In this document: piece by piece, positions 5,832-12,709 of the stretch
Layout of the letters: every line of letters begins with the position of its first letter
How positions within the stretch are numbered: position 1 is the stretch's first letter
DNA from: Microcaldota archaeon
GTDB taxonomy: Archaea; Micrarchaeota; Micrarchaeia; Anstonellales; Anstonellaceae
DNA length: 13,322 nt
NCBI GenBank assembly: GCA_021813025.1
Contig: JAKAME010000039.1
Coordinates: 1 to 13,322 of the forward strand
Direction: 5' to 3'
Made by a program: the position numbers and the translations under genes
Notes under the pieces: model-generated
The model's input: only the letters and a program-made list of their open reading frames with translations
The model's database searches: none
What the model was told of the DNA's origin: nothing

Positions 5832-6479
5832 ATGTCTTCTGTCAAGGATAACGTCCAGAGAATCCGCTCCTCGCTTCCAGCCTCAGTGCGCCTCGTGGCA
5901 GTAAGCAAAGGAAGGGGCGTGGACGACATTAAGCAGGCAATTTCTGCCGGCTGCGCCGAATTCGGGGAGAGCCGCTTGCAGGAGGCGCAGAAGAAGGGCT
6001 GGAAGGAGATGAAGGCAGCCAATCCGAACCTTATCCTCCATTTCGTGGGCCACCTGCAGCGCAACAAGGCGAAGGAGGTCATGTCCCTTTTCGACGTCAT
6101 ACAATCCGTTGATTCTGTGGCGCTCGCGCAGAAGCTCGCGGCCGAGGCATCGGAGCAGAAGAAGAAAATCTCCATCTTCATCCAGTTCCGCATTTCGGGC
6201 AAGGAGAGCCAGTCTGGCTACACCAGCGAGACCGAGCTGGCGCAGGCTGTTGGCGAAATCCGCAAGCTGGAAACCATTTATTCACCCTACTTTAGGCTCG
6301 AGGGCCTGATGGGCATAGCCTCGCGCGAGCAGCCGCGCGGGGATTTCGCCCGCCTGCGCGCGCTGGCCAAGTCATTCTCCCTGCCCCTGCTTTCCATGGG
6401 CATGAGCGAGGATTACAAAATAGCTGTTGAGGAAGGCAGCACCATGGTGCGGATTGGAAGGGCGATATTCGAAGGATAA
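5832..6479 (+). CDS. yggS: YggS/PROSC-family pyridoxal phosphate-binding protein
   Basis: The protein (215 residues from ATG 5832, 217 from ATG 5826) is a member of the PLP homeostasis family, which binds pyridoxal 5'-phosphate without a known enzymatic reaction and affects vitamin B6 and amino-acid balance. Evidence: VAVSKGR with the PLP lysine (Lys26 from 5832), GESRLQEA in place of the usual GENRVQE, LHFVGHLQRNKAKEV, and the C-terminal phosphate-binding block SMGMSEDYKIAVEEGSTMVR. The fold is a TIM barrel and the length is typical. It is a single gene after the VapBC pair with its own TATA-like box, and is convergent with the ThiF-family gene, 17 bases apart. Confidence 0.93.
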   Translation: MSSVKDNVQRIRSSLPASVRLVAVSKGRGVDDIKQAISAGCAEFGESRLQEAQKKGWKEMKAANPNLILHFVGHLQRNKAKEVMSLFDVIQSVDSVALAQKLAAEASEQKKKISIFIQFRISGKESQSGYTSETELAQAVGEIRKLETIYSPYFRLEGLMGIASREQPRGDFARLRALAKSFSLPLLSMGMSEDYKIAVEEGSTMVRIGRAIFEG

Positions 6480-6496
6480 AGCAGAATGATGCGCGC

Positions 6497-7231
6497 CTAT
6501 AATTTCTCTTCCCGCACTATTTTTTCCCCAAACGCATCAACCATCCAGCATTTCGGCGCTTTGGGATAAGGTTTTTTCAGCAGATAATTCAATGCCGCAT
6601 TGGCTGCCAGCGCTCCAACTAAATTTGTGGCCGGCCCCCATGCGGTGCGGCATTGGGGATAATGGATTAGGGAGGCTTCGACTCCTGCATCTGGTGTTCC
6701 TCTTGATGGGAGATGCAGCAGGCGTTCGAGGCCCTCTTTCCCTTCCACCAACATTATCATTCCCCTTTCTCCAGCCGAGGCCGCATAAACATATGGGATG
6801 CCCTGTTTTTTGCAAATTCTCGCCAGCAGCACGCGCGAGCCGACGCTGTCCATCGTGTCGACGATAACATCCGGTTTGAAGCCAGCCAGCTTTCTTTCAA
6901 AATATGCAAGCGAGGAGTATTCTATTTTTTTATTTATTTTTCTGATTTCAATTTTTCTGTTTATGGCCTTTGCCTTCTTTTCAAAAACATCCACCTTCTT
7001 TTTTCCCAAACTTTCTTTTTGCGCGTGAATCTGCCTGTTGAGGTTGGTTGGCTCGAAACGATCGAAATCCGCAACCAGCATGTGCCCGATGCCGGCTCTC
7101 GCCAATACTTCGGCCGCCAGCCCGCCCACCCCGCCGAGGCCGAACACGGCGATTCGCGAACGAGAGAGCGCAAGCTGCTGTTTTGGCGTAATAGTCCCCC
7201 TGTTGCGCGAAAAACACGCCTCTTTGTCCAT
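6497..7231 (-). CDS. ThiF/MoeB/HesA-family adenylyltransferase (E1-like)
   Basis: The 244-residue protein activates a C-terminal carboxylate or a modified base by adenylation. Motifs: glycine-rich ATP-binding loop FGLGGVGGLAAEVLARAG at 30-47, the acidic/Asn block DFDRFEPTNLNRQIHAQ at 55-71, a lysine near 79 (SLGKKKV), and DTMDSVGSR about residue 125. The first half is close in style to the tRNA t6A dehydratase TcdA, whereas the C-terminal half differs: a single CRTAWGPATN where MoeB-type enzymes have their catalytic Cys, and no CxxC zinc pair visible. The substrate is therefore open: a tRNA modification step, sulfur-carrier activation or another UBL. It diverges from dtdA across a 53-base gap with one shared TATA-like box. 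The start at 7231 is set by that box, 27 bases away. Confidence 0.85.
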   Translation of the reverse strand: MDKEACFSRNRGTITPKQQLALSRSRIAVFGLGGVGGLAAEVLARAGIGHMLVADFDRFEPTNLNRQIHAQKESLGKKKVDVFEKKAKAINRKIEIRKINKKIEYSSLAYFERKLAGFKPDVIVDTMDSVGSRVLLARICKKQGIPYVYAASAGERGMIMLVEGKEGLERLLHLPSRGTPDAGVEASLIHYPQCRTAWGPATNLVGALAANAALNYLLKKPYPKAPKCWMVDAFGEKIVREEKL

Positions 7232-7254
7232 GGCTCTCTTTGCTCTCCCATGCG

Positions 7255-7262
7255 TATTTAAT
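7255..7262. promoter_or_regulatory. Shared TATA-like box of divergent thiF-like gene and dtdA
   Basis: The element tatttaat is the only AT-rich sequence in the 53-base gap between the divergent start codons at 7231 and 7285. Its centre is about 27 bases from either ATG and its core TTAA is palindromic, so it can serve both directions with leaderless transcripts. Confidence 0.5.
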
Positions 7263-7284
7263 CCTCCGCTCCCTTCCAGTTTCC

Positions 7285-8115
7285 ATGAAAGGCGCCATCC
7301 TCTTCTCCACCTCCAACGCAGCCTCGCTCAACATCATGCGCCACTTGGAAAAAGACTGGAAGTGGAAAAAGAAAAACGAGAACAGCTATTTGTTCTCCCC
7401 TTGCGCGAAAGAGAACTGCTGCAGCGGAGTGCAGGCAGCCGGCTCGCCGCTCTCCATAATCGAGATTGAGCCCCCGGCTGATTCTCACGCAGATTATTTC
7501 CTCTACGCCTCCACCCACAAATCCGAGGCAGGCACGCCCGCCCTCACCGCCCACGTGCCCGGCAACTGGGGGGCTGCCGATTTCGGCGGCCAGCCAAGCA
7601 CCCTGAATATGGCCTATGCGTGCAAACTGAAGCAGATATTACAATTGCTTGACGAGGCCGCCAAGAAACACAAATTGGACTGGCCAGTCAACATGGAAGT
7701 GGACCACCACGGCCCGACACCTGCAGGCGGGAAGAAGGCCCTGCTTTTTGTCGAGATTGGAAGCGGACCTGACCAGTGGTCAAATGATTTGGCCGGGCGG
7801 GTTGTGGCCGAAGCCATGATGAAATCCCTTTTCCAGCCAGCGCCGGAAGCGAAAGTCTATCTTGGAATTGGCGGCGGGCATTATTCCCCGAAATTCACCC
7901 CACTGATGCTGGGAAGCAAGGAACGGGCCGTTGGTCATGTTTTGGCCAAATACCGCGCCGCAGACTTTGACGAGAAAATGCTCAAGCAGGCAATAGAGAA
8001 AACCATCGAGCCTGTCCAGGGCGCGCTCATTGACTGGAAAGGGCTTGGAAAAGAGGAAAGAGAGCGGATTATTTCGATTTTGGAAAAAGAAGGAATGAAA
8101 TGGGAGCGGGCGTGA
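7285..8115 (+). CDS. dtdA: D-aminoacyl-tRNA deacylase, archaeal type
   Basis: The 276-residue enzyme removes D-amino acids mischarged on tRNA, recycling the tRNA. It has the archaeal/plant DtdA (GEK1) pattern: N-terminal MKGAILFSTSNAASLNI, then FLYASTHKSEAGTPALTAHV with GNW at about 72-95, VDHHGPTP at 139-146, FVEIGSGPDQW at 155-165, and LGIGGGHYSPKFTPLM at 193-208. The fold is unrelated to bacterial Dtd. Length and motif order are normal for the family. Starts upstream of 7285 in the same frame (to 7240) are rejected because the TATA-like box lies inside them. The gene is read alone from the shared promoter; the next gene has its own TATA-like box after 8115. Confidence 0.95.
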   Translation: MKGAILFSTSNAASLNIMRHLEKDWKWKKKNENSYLFSPCAKENCCSGVQAAGSPLSIIEIEPPADSHADYFLYASTHKSEAGTPALTAHVPGNWGAADFGGQPSTLNMAYACKLKQILQLLDEAAKKHKLDWPVNMEVDHHGPTPAGGKKALLFVEIGSGPDQWSNDLAGRVVAEAMMKSLFQPAPEAKVYLGIGGGHYSPKFTPLMLGSKERAVGHVLAKYRAADFDEKMLKQAIEKTIEPVQGALIDWKGLGKEERERIISILEKEGMKWERA

Positions 8116-8132
8116 AGGCGCAGGGCAGTCAT

Positions 8133-8140
8133 CTTTATTA
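8133..8140 (+). promoter_or_regulatory. TATA-like box of the methyltransferase gene
   Basis: The sequence ctttatta is centred 27 bases before ATG 8163 with no SD, so a leaderless start is likely. Confidence 0.5.
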
Positions 8141-8162
8141 GCATATAACGACATATCCTGCC

Positions 8163-9221
8163 ATGGCCTCCCCTACTCATCGCCTTGGCAATTCAGACTA
8201 CACTGGCATGGGCAAAAGCCCATATCAGAACAAGCGTTCCGATGCCCTCAATTACGACTTGCGCAACATCACCACCACTACGATTGTCATCCGAAATCCG
8301 GCCAACCGCATGCTCCCTCCCCACGAAGCGTGCTCGCACTGGGCGGCCGGGCATCTTCCCCTCAAGGAAGGGCAGAGGGTGCTGGACATCGGCGGCGGCA
8401 CAGGCATCACGGCGGCCGCAGTTCTGGAGAGGAACCCAGGCGTCCATGTCGTTTCAGTAGAAAAGAACAAGGCCTATGTCGAGCTGGCCCGCTACAAATT
8501 CAACCAGAGGGACGGGAAAAAGCTGCTGGCCGAGCTGGCCGGGTATCCGGGGGACGAGCAGGCCCTTCTTGGCGCCTATTTCAGCCAATTCCGCTCGAAT
8601 ACAAAGCCGGTCTCATGCCATGTCAAATTCATTGTCGGCGATTTCACGGCAAGGAAAATCAAGCCCGGCTTCGACCTCGCGGTGGCCAACCAGTCGGTGC
8701 ACTGGATTGGCGTGAGCGAGACCTTCGAGCCGCTCTATCCCCTGCTCAACAACGGCGGCTCCTTCGTCTGGACCACCGCCTCGCATTTCGTGCGCGCCGA
8801 TTTCGACCCTGACCGATACAGCATGCGCTACAACGATTTCACTCGCAAGGTGCTGGACATCCTATCCAAATCCCCCGACTTCCCGCACATGAACGACTTG
8901 TCCACCCTCTCGCGCCCGTCCAACAGCGTGAAGAGCATCCAGAAGCTCACCGAAGCCAAGGGCTTCAAGACAAGGCATCTCAAGACCGAGCTCATCTACT
9001 ACGACCTGTCCATCCTCATCAAGGATTACATCCCGGTGTTCGTGGATTCCCTCATCAAGGCCCGAAATCCCGACTTCAAGCCAAGCCCGGAGCAGAAGGA
9101 GGACATCGGGCGGAGGGTGCAGGATGCGGTTGCGCAGGCCTTGCAGGACCGGGCGGCCCTCAGCGACCTGAACCACAAATACGATTTTGTCATCATCTTC
9201 GAGTCAAAGAAGATTGGCTGA
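8163..9221 (+). CDS. SAM-dependent methyltransferase
   Basis: A 352-residue class I (Rossmann) methyltransferase. Visible motifs: motif I RVLDIGGGTGITAAA at 72-86, motif II VVSVEKN at 96-102 whose acidic residue binds the SAM ribose, an acidic GDF at 159-161, and the post-motif DLAVANQSVHWIGVSE at 171-186. After the core comes a long C-terminal part (about 210-352) with helical repeats, larger than a minimal methyltransferase, which likely binds the substrate; it ends in FVIIFESKKIG, a typical last strand. The N-terminal 45 residues are extra. The substrate (small molecule, lipid, protein or RNA) cannot be told. It follows dtdA in the same direction, but a separate TATA-like box suggests its own transcript. 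Confidence 0.85.
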   Translation: MASPTHRLGNSDYTGMGKSPYQNKRSDALNYDLRNITTTTIVIRNPANRMLPPHEACSHWAAGHLPLKEGQRVLDIGGGTGITAAAVLERNPGVHVVSVEKNKAYVELARYKFNQRDGKKLLAELAGYPGDEQALLGAYFSQFRSNTKPVSCHVKFIVGDFTARKIKPGFDLAVANQSVHWIGVSETFEPLYPLLNNGGSFVWTTASHFVRADFDPDRYSMRYNDFTRKVLDILSKSPDFPHMNDLSTLSRPSNSVKSIQKLTEAKGFKTRHLKTELIYYDLSILIKDYIPVFVDSLIKARNPDFKPSPEQKEDIGRRVQDAVAQALQDRAALSDLNHKYDFVIIFESKKIG

Positions 9222-9287
9222 TTTTCTGCATCGCCCTCAGCGTCCTCTTTTTGTCCTCTCATCCGCCGGCTCCGGCTTTTCCAAACC

Positions 9288-9304
9288 AATATAAGCATAT
9301 TTAA
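9288..9304 (+). promoter_or_regulatory. AT-rich promoter region of the 9337 gene
   Basis: Two TATA-like candidates overlap here: aatataag at 9289-9296 and catatttaa at about 9297-9304. The first would start transcription near 9316, in the left arm of the inverted repeat; the second near 9326, after the left arm. Confidence 0.45.
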
Positions 9305-9310
9305 CCATAA

Positions 9311-9336
9311 GAATGCACATCTGAAGAGGTGCATTC
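9311..9336 (+). promoter_or_regulatory. Inverted repeat ending at the start codon (operator or SD-sequestering hairpin)
   Basis: GAATGCAC at 9311-9318 is an exact inverted match to GTGCATTC at 9329-9336, with a 10-base centre (atctgaagag). If folded as RNA, two more pairs and a TGAA loop extend it, and the SD-like gaggtg (9326-9331) lies inside the structure, with the ATG right after. As DNA, arm centres are 18 bases apart, a spacing suited to a dimeric repressor over the transcription start. Which reading applies depends on the true transcription start. Confidence 0.6.
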
Positions 9337-10134
9337 ATGGCTTTCAAAACGGAATCAGCCGCTCCCGGCATCAACTTGGTGAAGAATGTCACCGCCAACC
9401 AGACTCCCGGCCAGAAATTCTTTGAGAAAATGCTCTGTCCGGCCGAGGTGCAGAAGTTCGCCAAACAGAATCCCGAAGCGTTCAAATCCATCATGCACCG
9501 TATGTCCGTGTTCATGGGCTTTTCGGTCAATACCAAAGAACCCCTTGGCGAATCCATCAACGCCAAGACCGGCGCACTCACAATAGTTGGAAATGGCGGC
9601 GAATTCACCATGCCCAACGCGGCCAAGATTCTCACTCCCGCTCAGTTAAGGGCCGAAAACCCGCTGCTTGTAATAAATCCATTCATTTGCCTTATCGGCA
9701 AAGACGGCGTGAGCATCTCAGGGGAATTCTCTGGAGAAATGCGCCAGTTCCTCAGGCTCTATGAGAACATGCCCTCCTCGGATGGCTGGTATGCCCAAGT
9801 CGATGGTGTGCCCAAAGGCACTTCTTCCCATCGCTCTGATGAACAGGCACTCTATCTCGCTCTTTTGAGCGCTTTTGGCTCGCTCTGGCGCGGCTACTAC
9901 GACTACCGCTTCGACAACTACAGGCGGGTCGTCGACGTCGGCAACGGGCTGCGCTGCAGTGGCGGGGTGCTCATCCAAACCAGCCAGGCTCCCAAACTGG
10001 TGAGCATGGTTGGGCAAAAAGCAAACACTCTCGCGGGGTCGTCCGCGTCCGTGTTTTCCTCATCCTCTGTTCTGAGCGACCAAGAAGCTTATGCACAGCA
10101 GTCCTATCTGATGTGCAATGGATTGCAGCAGTAG
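9337..10134 (+). CDS. Unknown protein (265 aa), possibly lineage-specific
   Basis: I do not recognise this protein. It has no signal peptide or membrane segment. The N-terminal 50 residues look helical (NQTPGQKFFEKMLCPAEVQK, MHRMSVFMGF), then comes a strand-rich region (NAKTGALTIVGNGGEFTMPN; NPLLVINPFICLIGKDGVSI), an aromatic segment (SLWRGYYDYRFDNYRRVV, positions about 188-205), and a Ser/Ala-rich tail (SSASVFSSSSVLSD) likely to be disordered. Three cysteines and no obvious catalytic motif are seen. The ATG at 9337 is supported by gaggtg six bases upstream. It is unusual here in having an SD although it heads its own transcript, and in starting exactly at the end of an inverted repeat. A T-rich terminator follows. 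Base use is like its neighbours, so no clear sign of recent transfer. Confidence 0.6.
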   Translation: MAFKTESAAPGINLVKNVTANQTPGQKFFEKMLCPAEVQKFAKQNPEAFKSIMHRMSVFMGFSVNTKEPLGESINAKTGALTIVGNGGEFTMPNAAKILTPAQLRAENPLLVINPFICLIGKDGVSISGEFSGEMRQFLRLYENMPSSDGWYAQVDGVPKGTSSHRSDEQALYLALLSAFGSLWRGYYDYRFDNYRRVVDVGNGLRCSGGVLIQTSQAPKLVSMVGQKANTLAGSSASVFSSSSVLSDQEAYAQQSYLMCNGLQQ

Positions 10135-10142
10135 GCGGGCCG

Positions 10143-10166
10143 TCTTCTTCTTTTTTACATTTCTTT
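10143..10166 (+). terminator. T-rich terminator-like tract after the 9337 gene
   Basis: Just after the stop at 10134 the plus strand carries a T/C-rich stretch with a run of six T at 10151-10156 and ttcttt after it. It overlaps the end of the convergent htpX gene (10155). Confidence 0.4.
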
Positions 10167-11051
10167 CAGCGCCTTTATTCGCTCGTCAAGAGGCGGGTGC
10201 GTCGCAAACAGGCCCATCACCCGACTGCCAATCCCCTGCCTGCCCCCATGCACCGGGTCCGAGATAAACAGCGCCGCCGTTGTTTCTGACGCGCTTTTGA
10301 GCGGAGTCCCGCCTTTCAGTTTCTCAAGCGCAGAAGCCAGCCCGTCTGGATTTCGCGTCAATTGAGCTGCCGAGGCATCAGCCAGCCGCTCGCGCGAGCG
10401 CGAAATGGCCAACTGAACAAGCTTTGCAAGCAGGGGGGCCAAAATCACCATAAGCAGGCCCACTATGGCCAGCGCGCCGCTTCCGCGCCCCTCACTGTTG
10501 TCCGAGCGCCCGTACCACATGCCCCTTCCAATCATGTTGGCAAGTATGGCCACAAGTCCCACCAGCACAATGACAAGAGTCATGAAGCGCGAATCAAAAT
10601 TTCTGATGTGCGACATCTCGTGCCCCAGCACGCCTTCCAGCTCGGCGCGGTTCATTGTCTTGAGCAGGCCGGAGGTGACGGCAATGGAAGCGTGCTTGGG
10701 GTCGCGCCCTGTAGCAAATGCATTTGGCGAGGGGTCCTCGATGACATATAATTTTGGCTTGGGAATCTGCGCGGCAAGCGCAAGCCCCTCAACAGTATTG
10801 TAGAGATAGGCGTCTTTGGTCTCATCGGCCGCCCGCGCGCCGTGCATTGCCAGCACCAGCTTGTCGCCAAGGAAATAGCCGCCAGCAGAATAGAGAAGTG
10901 AGAAGGCGATGGCGATGGGCAGCACCCACTCGCCGCCTGTGAAGAAATAGCCTGCAAACCACACCAAGCCCGCCACTATGGGGAAGATGAGCAGCATGAG
11001 CAGCCAGGACTTTGTCTTGTTCGCCCGCTGCACGTCCCAGAAGCTGGCCAT
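10155..11051 (-). CDS. htpX: HtpX-family membrane zinc metalloprotease
   Basis: A 298-residue M48 family protease of the cell membrane that degrades damaged membrane proteins. Evidence: zinc-binding HEMSH at 144-148, third ligand Glu221 in SRSRERLADASAAQLT, the upstream LYVIEDPSPNAFATGRDPKH block at 101-120 typical of the family, and a late FATHPPLDERIKAL at the C-terminus. Membrane segments are seen at about 14-36, 42-66, 155-176 and 192-213. All catalytic residues are present and length is normal. It is the last gene of a minus-strand unit, 18 bases after a four-helix membrane protein and downstream of lemA; LemA and HtpX are often neighbours in prokaryotes. The ATG at 11051 lies just after the previous stop; I see no separate promoter or good SD. 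Confidence 0.95.
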   Translation of the reverse strand: MASFWDVQRANKTKSWLLMLLIFPIVAGLVWFAGYFFTGGEWVLPIAIAFSLLYSAGGYFLGDKLVLAMHGARAADETKDAYLYNTVEGLALAAQIPKPKLYVIEDPSPNAFATGRDPKHASIAVTSGLLKTMNRAELEGVLGHEMSHIRNFDSRFMTLVIVLVGLVAILANMIGRGMWYGRSDNSEGRGSGALAIVGLLMVILAPLLAKLVQLAISRSRERLADASAAQLTRNPDGLASALEKLKGGTPLKSASETTAALFISDPVHGGRQGIGSRVMGLFATHPPLDERIKALKEM

Positions 11052-11069
11052 GGAGAATCAACCAAAAAT

Positions 11070-11534
11070 TTAGCGCTTGGCCGAAGTCTTTTTCTGTTTC
11101 TTCTTTTCTGCTGACCGGTCCGGACAGAATAGATCGGCGATGAAATCCGCTGCCAGATAGAGCAGAAGGAAAACAATTGCGGCAAGAAGGCTATTGAGCG
11201 CCCAACCCACTGGGTTGAATGTCTCGGCGGGCGCAACCCAGCGGCCCCTATCGTAATAGCCCCAAACTTGGAGCGCGAAAAGCACGCATCCGACTATGAT
11301 GCTGCTTATATAACGGCCTCGCAAGCCGATTTTCAATGAAACGCGCAGCTTTTGCACGAGCATGGCGCCGATTGCCATGAACATGGTCAGAGCGATGAAG
11401 AAAGCAACAAGCTCAAGCGGTTTCGGAGAGCCACTATTCATCAGCCAGCTAAAATATAGCAAAATGGTGGTGCTGGCCGAGAACAGCCCGAACGCGAGCC
11501 ATTTCCTTTTTGTGATGCCCAGCATGTCTGTCAT
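11070..11534 (-). CDS. Four-helix membrane protein between lemA and htpX
   Basis: I do not recognise a family. The 154-residue protein has four hydrophobic segments: about 13-32, 41-62, 75-93 and 111-131. The loop between the third and fourth carries DRGRWVAPAETFNPVG, and the C-terminus is strongly basic (EKKKQKKTSAKR), so the tail should lie in the cytoplasm. Its place between lemA and htpX, with 18 bases on either side, says it is made with them and may act in the same membrane quality-control task; this is inference from context. The start is uncertain: ATG 11534 follows ggtggtga, but in-frame GTG/TTG codons run up to 11546 and ATG 11522 is also possible. Confidence 0.7.
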   Translation of the reverse strand: MTDMLGITKRKWLAFGLFSASTTILLYFSWLMNSGSPKPLELVAFFIALTMFMAIGAMLVQKLRVSLKIGLRGRYISSIIVGCVLFALQVWGYYDRGRWVAPAETFNPVGWALNSLLAAIVFLLLYLAADFIADLFCPDRSAEKKKQKKTSAKR

Positions 11535-11552
11535 CTTCACCACCAAATCTCC

Positions 11553-12107
11553 CTAGAATTTCACTTTCACGGCTTCCTTCGCAGCCTCCTCGGCCTTGAA
11601 GTATTCCTTCTGGACAAAGCCCATCAGGCCTGCAATGAATGCGTCAGGCACCGTCTGTATCTTGGTGTTGTATTCCAACACCGAATCATTGTAGGCCTGG
11701 CGCGCATACGCCACCTTGCTCTCTATGCCGTCAAGCTGCTCCTGCAAAAGCCTGAAGTTCTCGTTAGCCTTGAGCTGCGGGTAGTTCTCTGCCACCGCTA
11801 TGAGGCTTTTGAGCGCGCCGGCAAACGAGGCGTCCGCCTTGGCCTTCTCGCCCACCGTGCTGGCCCCGGCCCACATGGAGCGCGCCTTGGTCACGTTCTC
11901 AAATATTTCCTTCTCATGCTTTGCGTAGCCCTTCACCGTTTCCACCAAGTTGGGCACAAGCTCGTACCTTTTGGTGAGCTGCACGTCAATCTGCGCCCAG
12001 GCGTTGTCCACCCGCGCGCGCAGGCTGACTAGGCCGTTGAAGATGAAGACAAGCACAATCACGACCAGCACTATGAGGCCGCCGACAATAAGCACAGGGT
12101 CTACCAT
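11553..12107 (-). CDS. lemA: LemA family membrane-anchored protein
   Basis: The 184-residue protein has one N-terminal membrane segment (about 5-23), then the long helical LemA body: NGLVSLRARVDNAWAQIDVQ, LTKRYELVPNLVETVKGYAK, HEKEIFENVTKARS, and the late block with NTKIQTVPDAFIAGLMGF. Length and motif order are typical. LemA proteins are widely conserved and often encoded next to HtpX; their molecular role is poorly defined, but they appear linked to envelope stress. The start is well supported: gaggtgat lies directly upstream, one of the best SDs in the window, and a TATA-like tttatta at 12141-12147 sits about 37 bases upstream. It is the first gene of the lemA - membrane protein - htpX unit. 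Confidence 0.93.
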   Translation of the reverse strand: MVDPVLIVGGLIVLVVIVLVFIFNGLVSLRARVDNAWAQIDVQLTKRYELVPNLVETVKGYAKHEKEIFENVTKARSMWAGASTVGEKAKADASFAGALKSLIAVAENYPQLKANENFRLLQEQLDGIESKVAYARQAYNDSVLEYNTKIQTVPDAFIAGLMGFVQKEYFKAEEAAKEAVKVKF

Positions 12108-12140
12108 TCCATCACCTCATCACATGAAGCTTGCGTAGCT

Positions 12141-12147
12141 AATAAAC
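12141..12147 (-). promoter_or_regulatory. TATA-like box of the lemA operon
   Basis: Read on the minus strand, tttatta would start transcription about 25 bases further on, giving a leader of about 10 bases that holds the SD gaggtgat (12111-12118). The gap 12108-12169 also separates the pilin-like genes from lemA. Confidence 0.4.
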
Positions 12148-12169
12148 ATATTCCCAAAACAGGGGTTTT

Positions 12170-12661
12170 CTAATATGGAGGCTGGGCGGAGATTCGCACC
12201 GAGGCAGGGTCTGAGCCTGCCTCATAGTACAGATACGCCCGCGAGCCATAGCCCTCAGGCTGGCTTACCTCCATTTTGCACAAAGTCCTGGCGAACTGCG
12301 CATCCTCGCCGCAGTAAGCTGACATAGAGCCGTCGGCGCACCTGTTTGCCGTGCCGTTGGGGGCTTTTTTCCATGCCATCAGCCCGCGCGCCGATGCGTC
12401 GTATTCAATATGGATTGGGGGAGGCGCAAGCTCCACAACTTGCGAATTGCCGGCCCCCAGCGCGCAAATCTGGTCTGCATAATATGCCATCTCCCTCACT
12501 TCCATCTGCAAAATGCGCCGCTCGGCCAGCGTGGTTTGCGCCGACTGCGCGCGCGAGACGGCCATTGCGGCTATGGCCAGAAGGGCGAGGGCAAGCAGGC
12601 CGAGCATGAGCCACTCGACGCTGGCCTGCGCGCGCAGGGAAGAAGGAAAAGAGGCGTTCAT
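12170..12661 (-). CDS. Class III signal peptide (pilin-like) protein, 163 aa
   Basis: The N-terminus reads MNASFPSSLRAQASVEWLML, then a hydrophobic stretch to about residue 36. RAQASVEW is the archaeal class III signal peptide pattern (a Q, then x-S-x-E), processed by an EppA/FlaK-like peptidase so that the hydrophobic helix forms a pilus or related filament core. The mature part is globular, with four cysteines (about residues 66-134) that may form disulfides outside the cell. The ATG at 12661 is preferred to a GTG at 12697 because it puts the signal motif close to the start. It follows another pilin-like gene by 48 bases, so the two are likely one transcript. Its partners (secretion ATPase and platform) are not in this window. 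Confidence 0.75.
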   Translation of the reverse strand: MNASFPSSLRAQASVEWLMLGLLALALLAIAAMAVSRAQSAQTTLAERRILQMEVREMAYYADQICALGAGNSQVVELAPPPIHIEYDASARGLMAWKKAPNGTANRCADGSMSAYCGEDAQFARTLCKMEVSQPEGYGSRAYLYYEAGSDPASVRISAQPPY

Positions 12662-12676
12662 GGGCTCAGACCCGCG

Positions 12677-12692
12677 CGGCCCTGTCGGGCCG
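12677..12692. other. Small GC hairpin between the two pilin-like genes
   Basis: CGGCCC at 12677-12682 pairs with GGGCCG at 12687-12692 around a TGTC loop. It lies 16 bases before the start of the downstream pilin-like gene (on the minus strand) and could affect relative expression; otherwise it may be chance in GC-rich DNA. Confidence 0.3.
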
Positions 12693-12709
12693 GCCACCCA
12701 TTTTATTTT

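Noticed and set aside
8193..8447. Minus-strand and alternative-frame open stretches within the methyltransferase gene
   Set aside because: Shadow frames of a clear coding region with GC-rich third positions.
12154..12169. AAAAC/GTTTT inverted repeat after the pilin-like gene, possible terminator
   Set aside because: Only five AT pairs, no following T-run on the minus strand; too weak to call.
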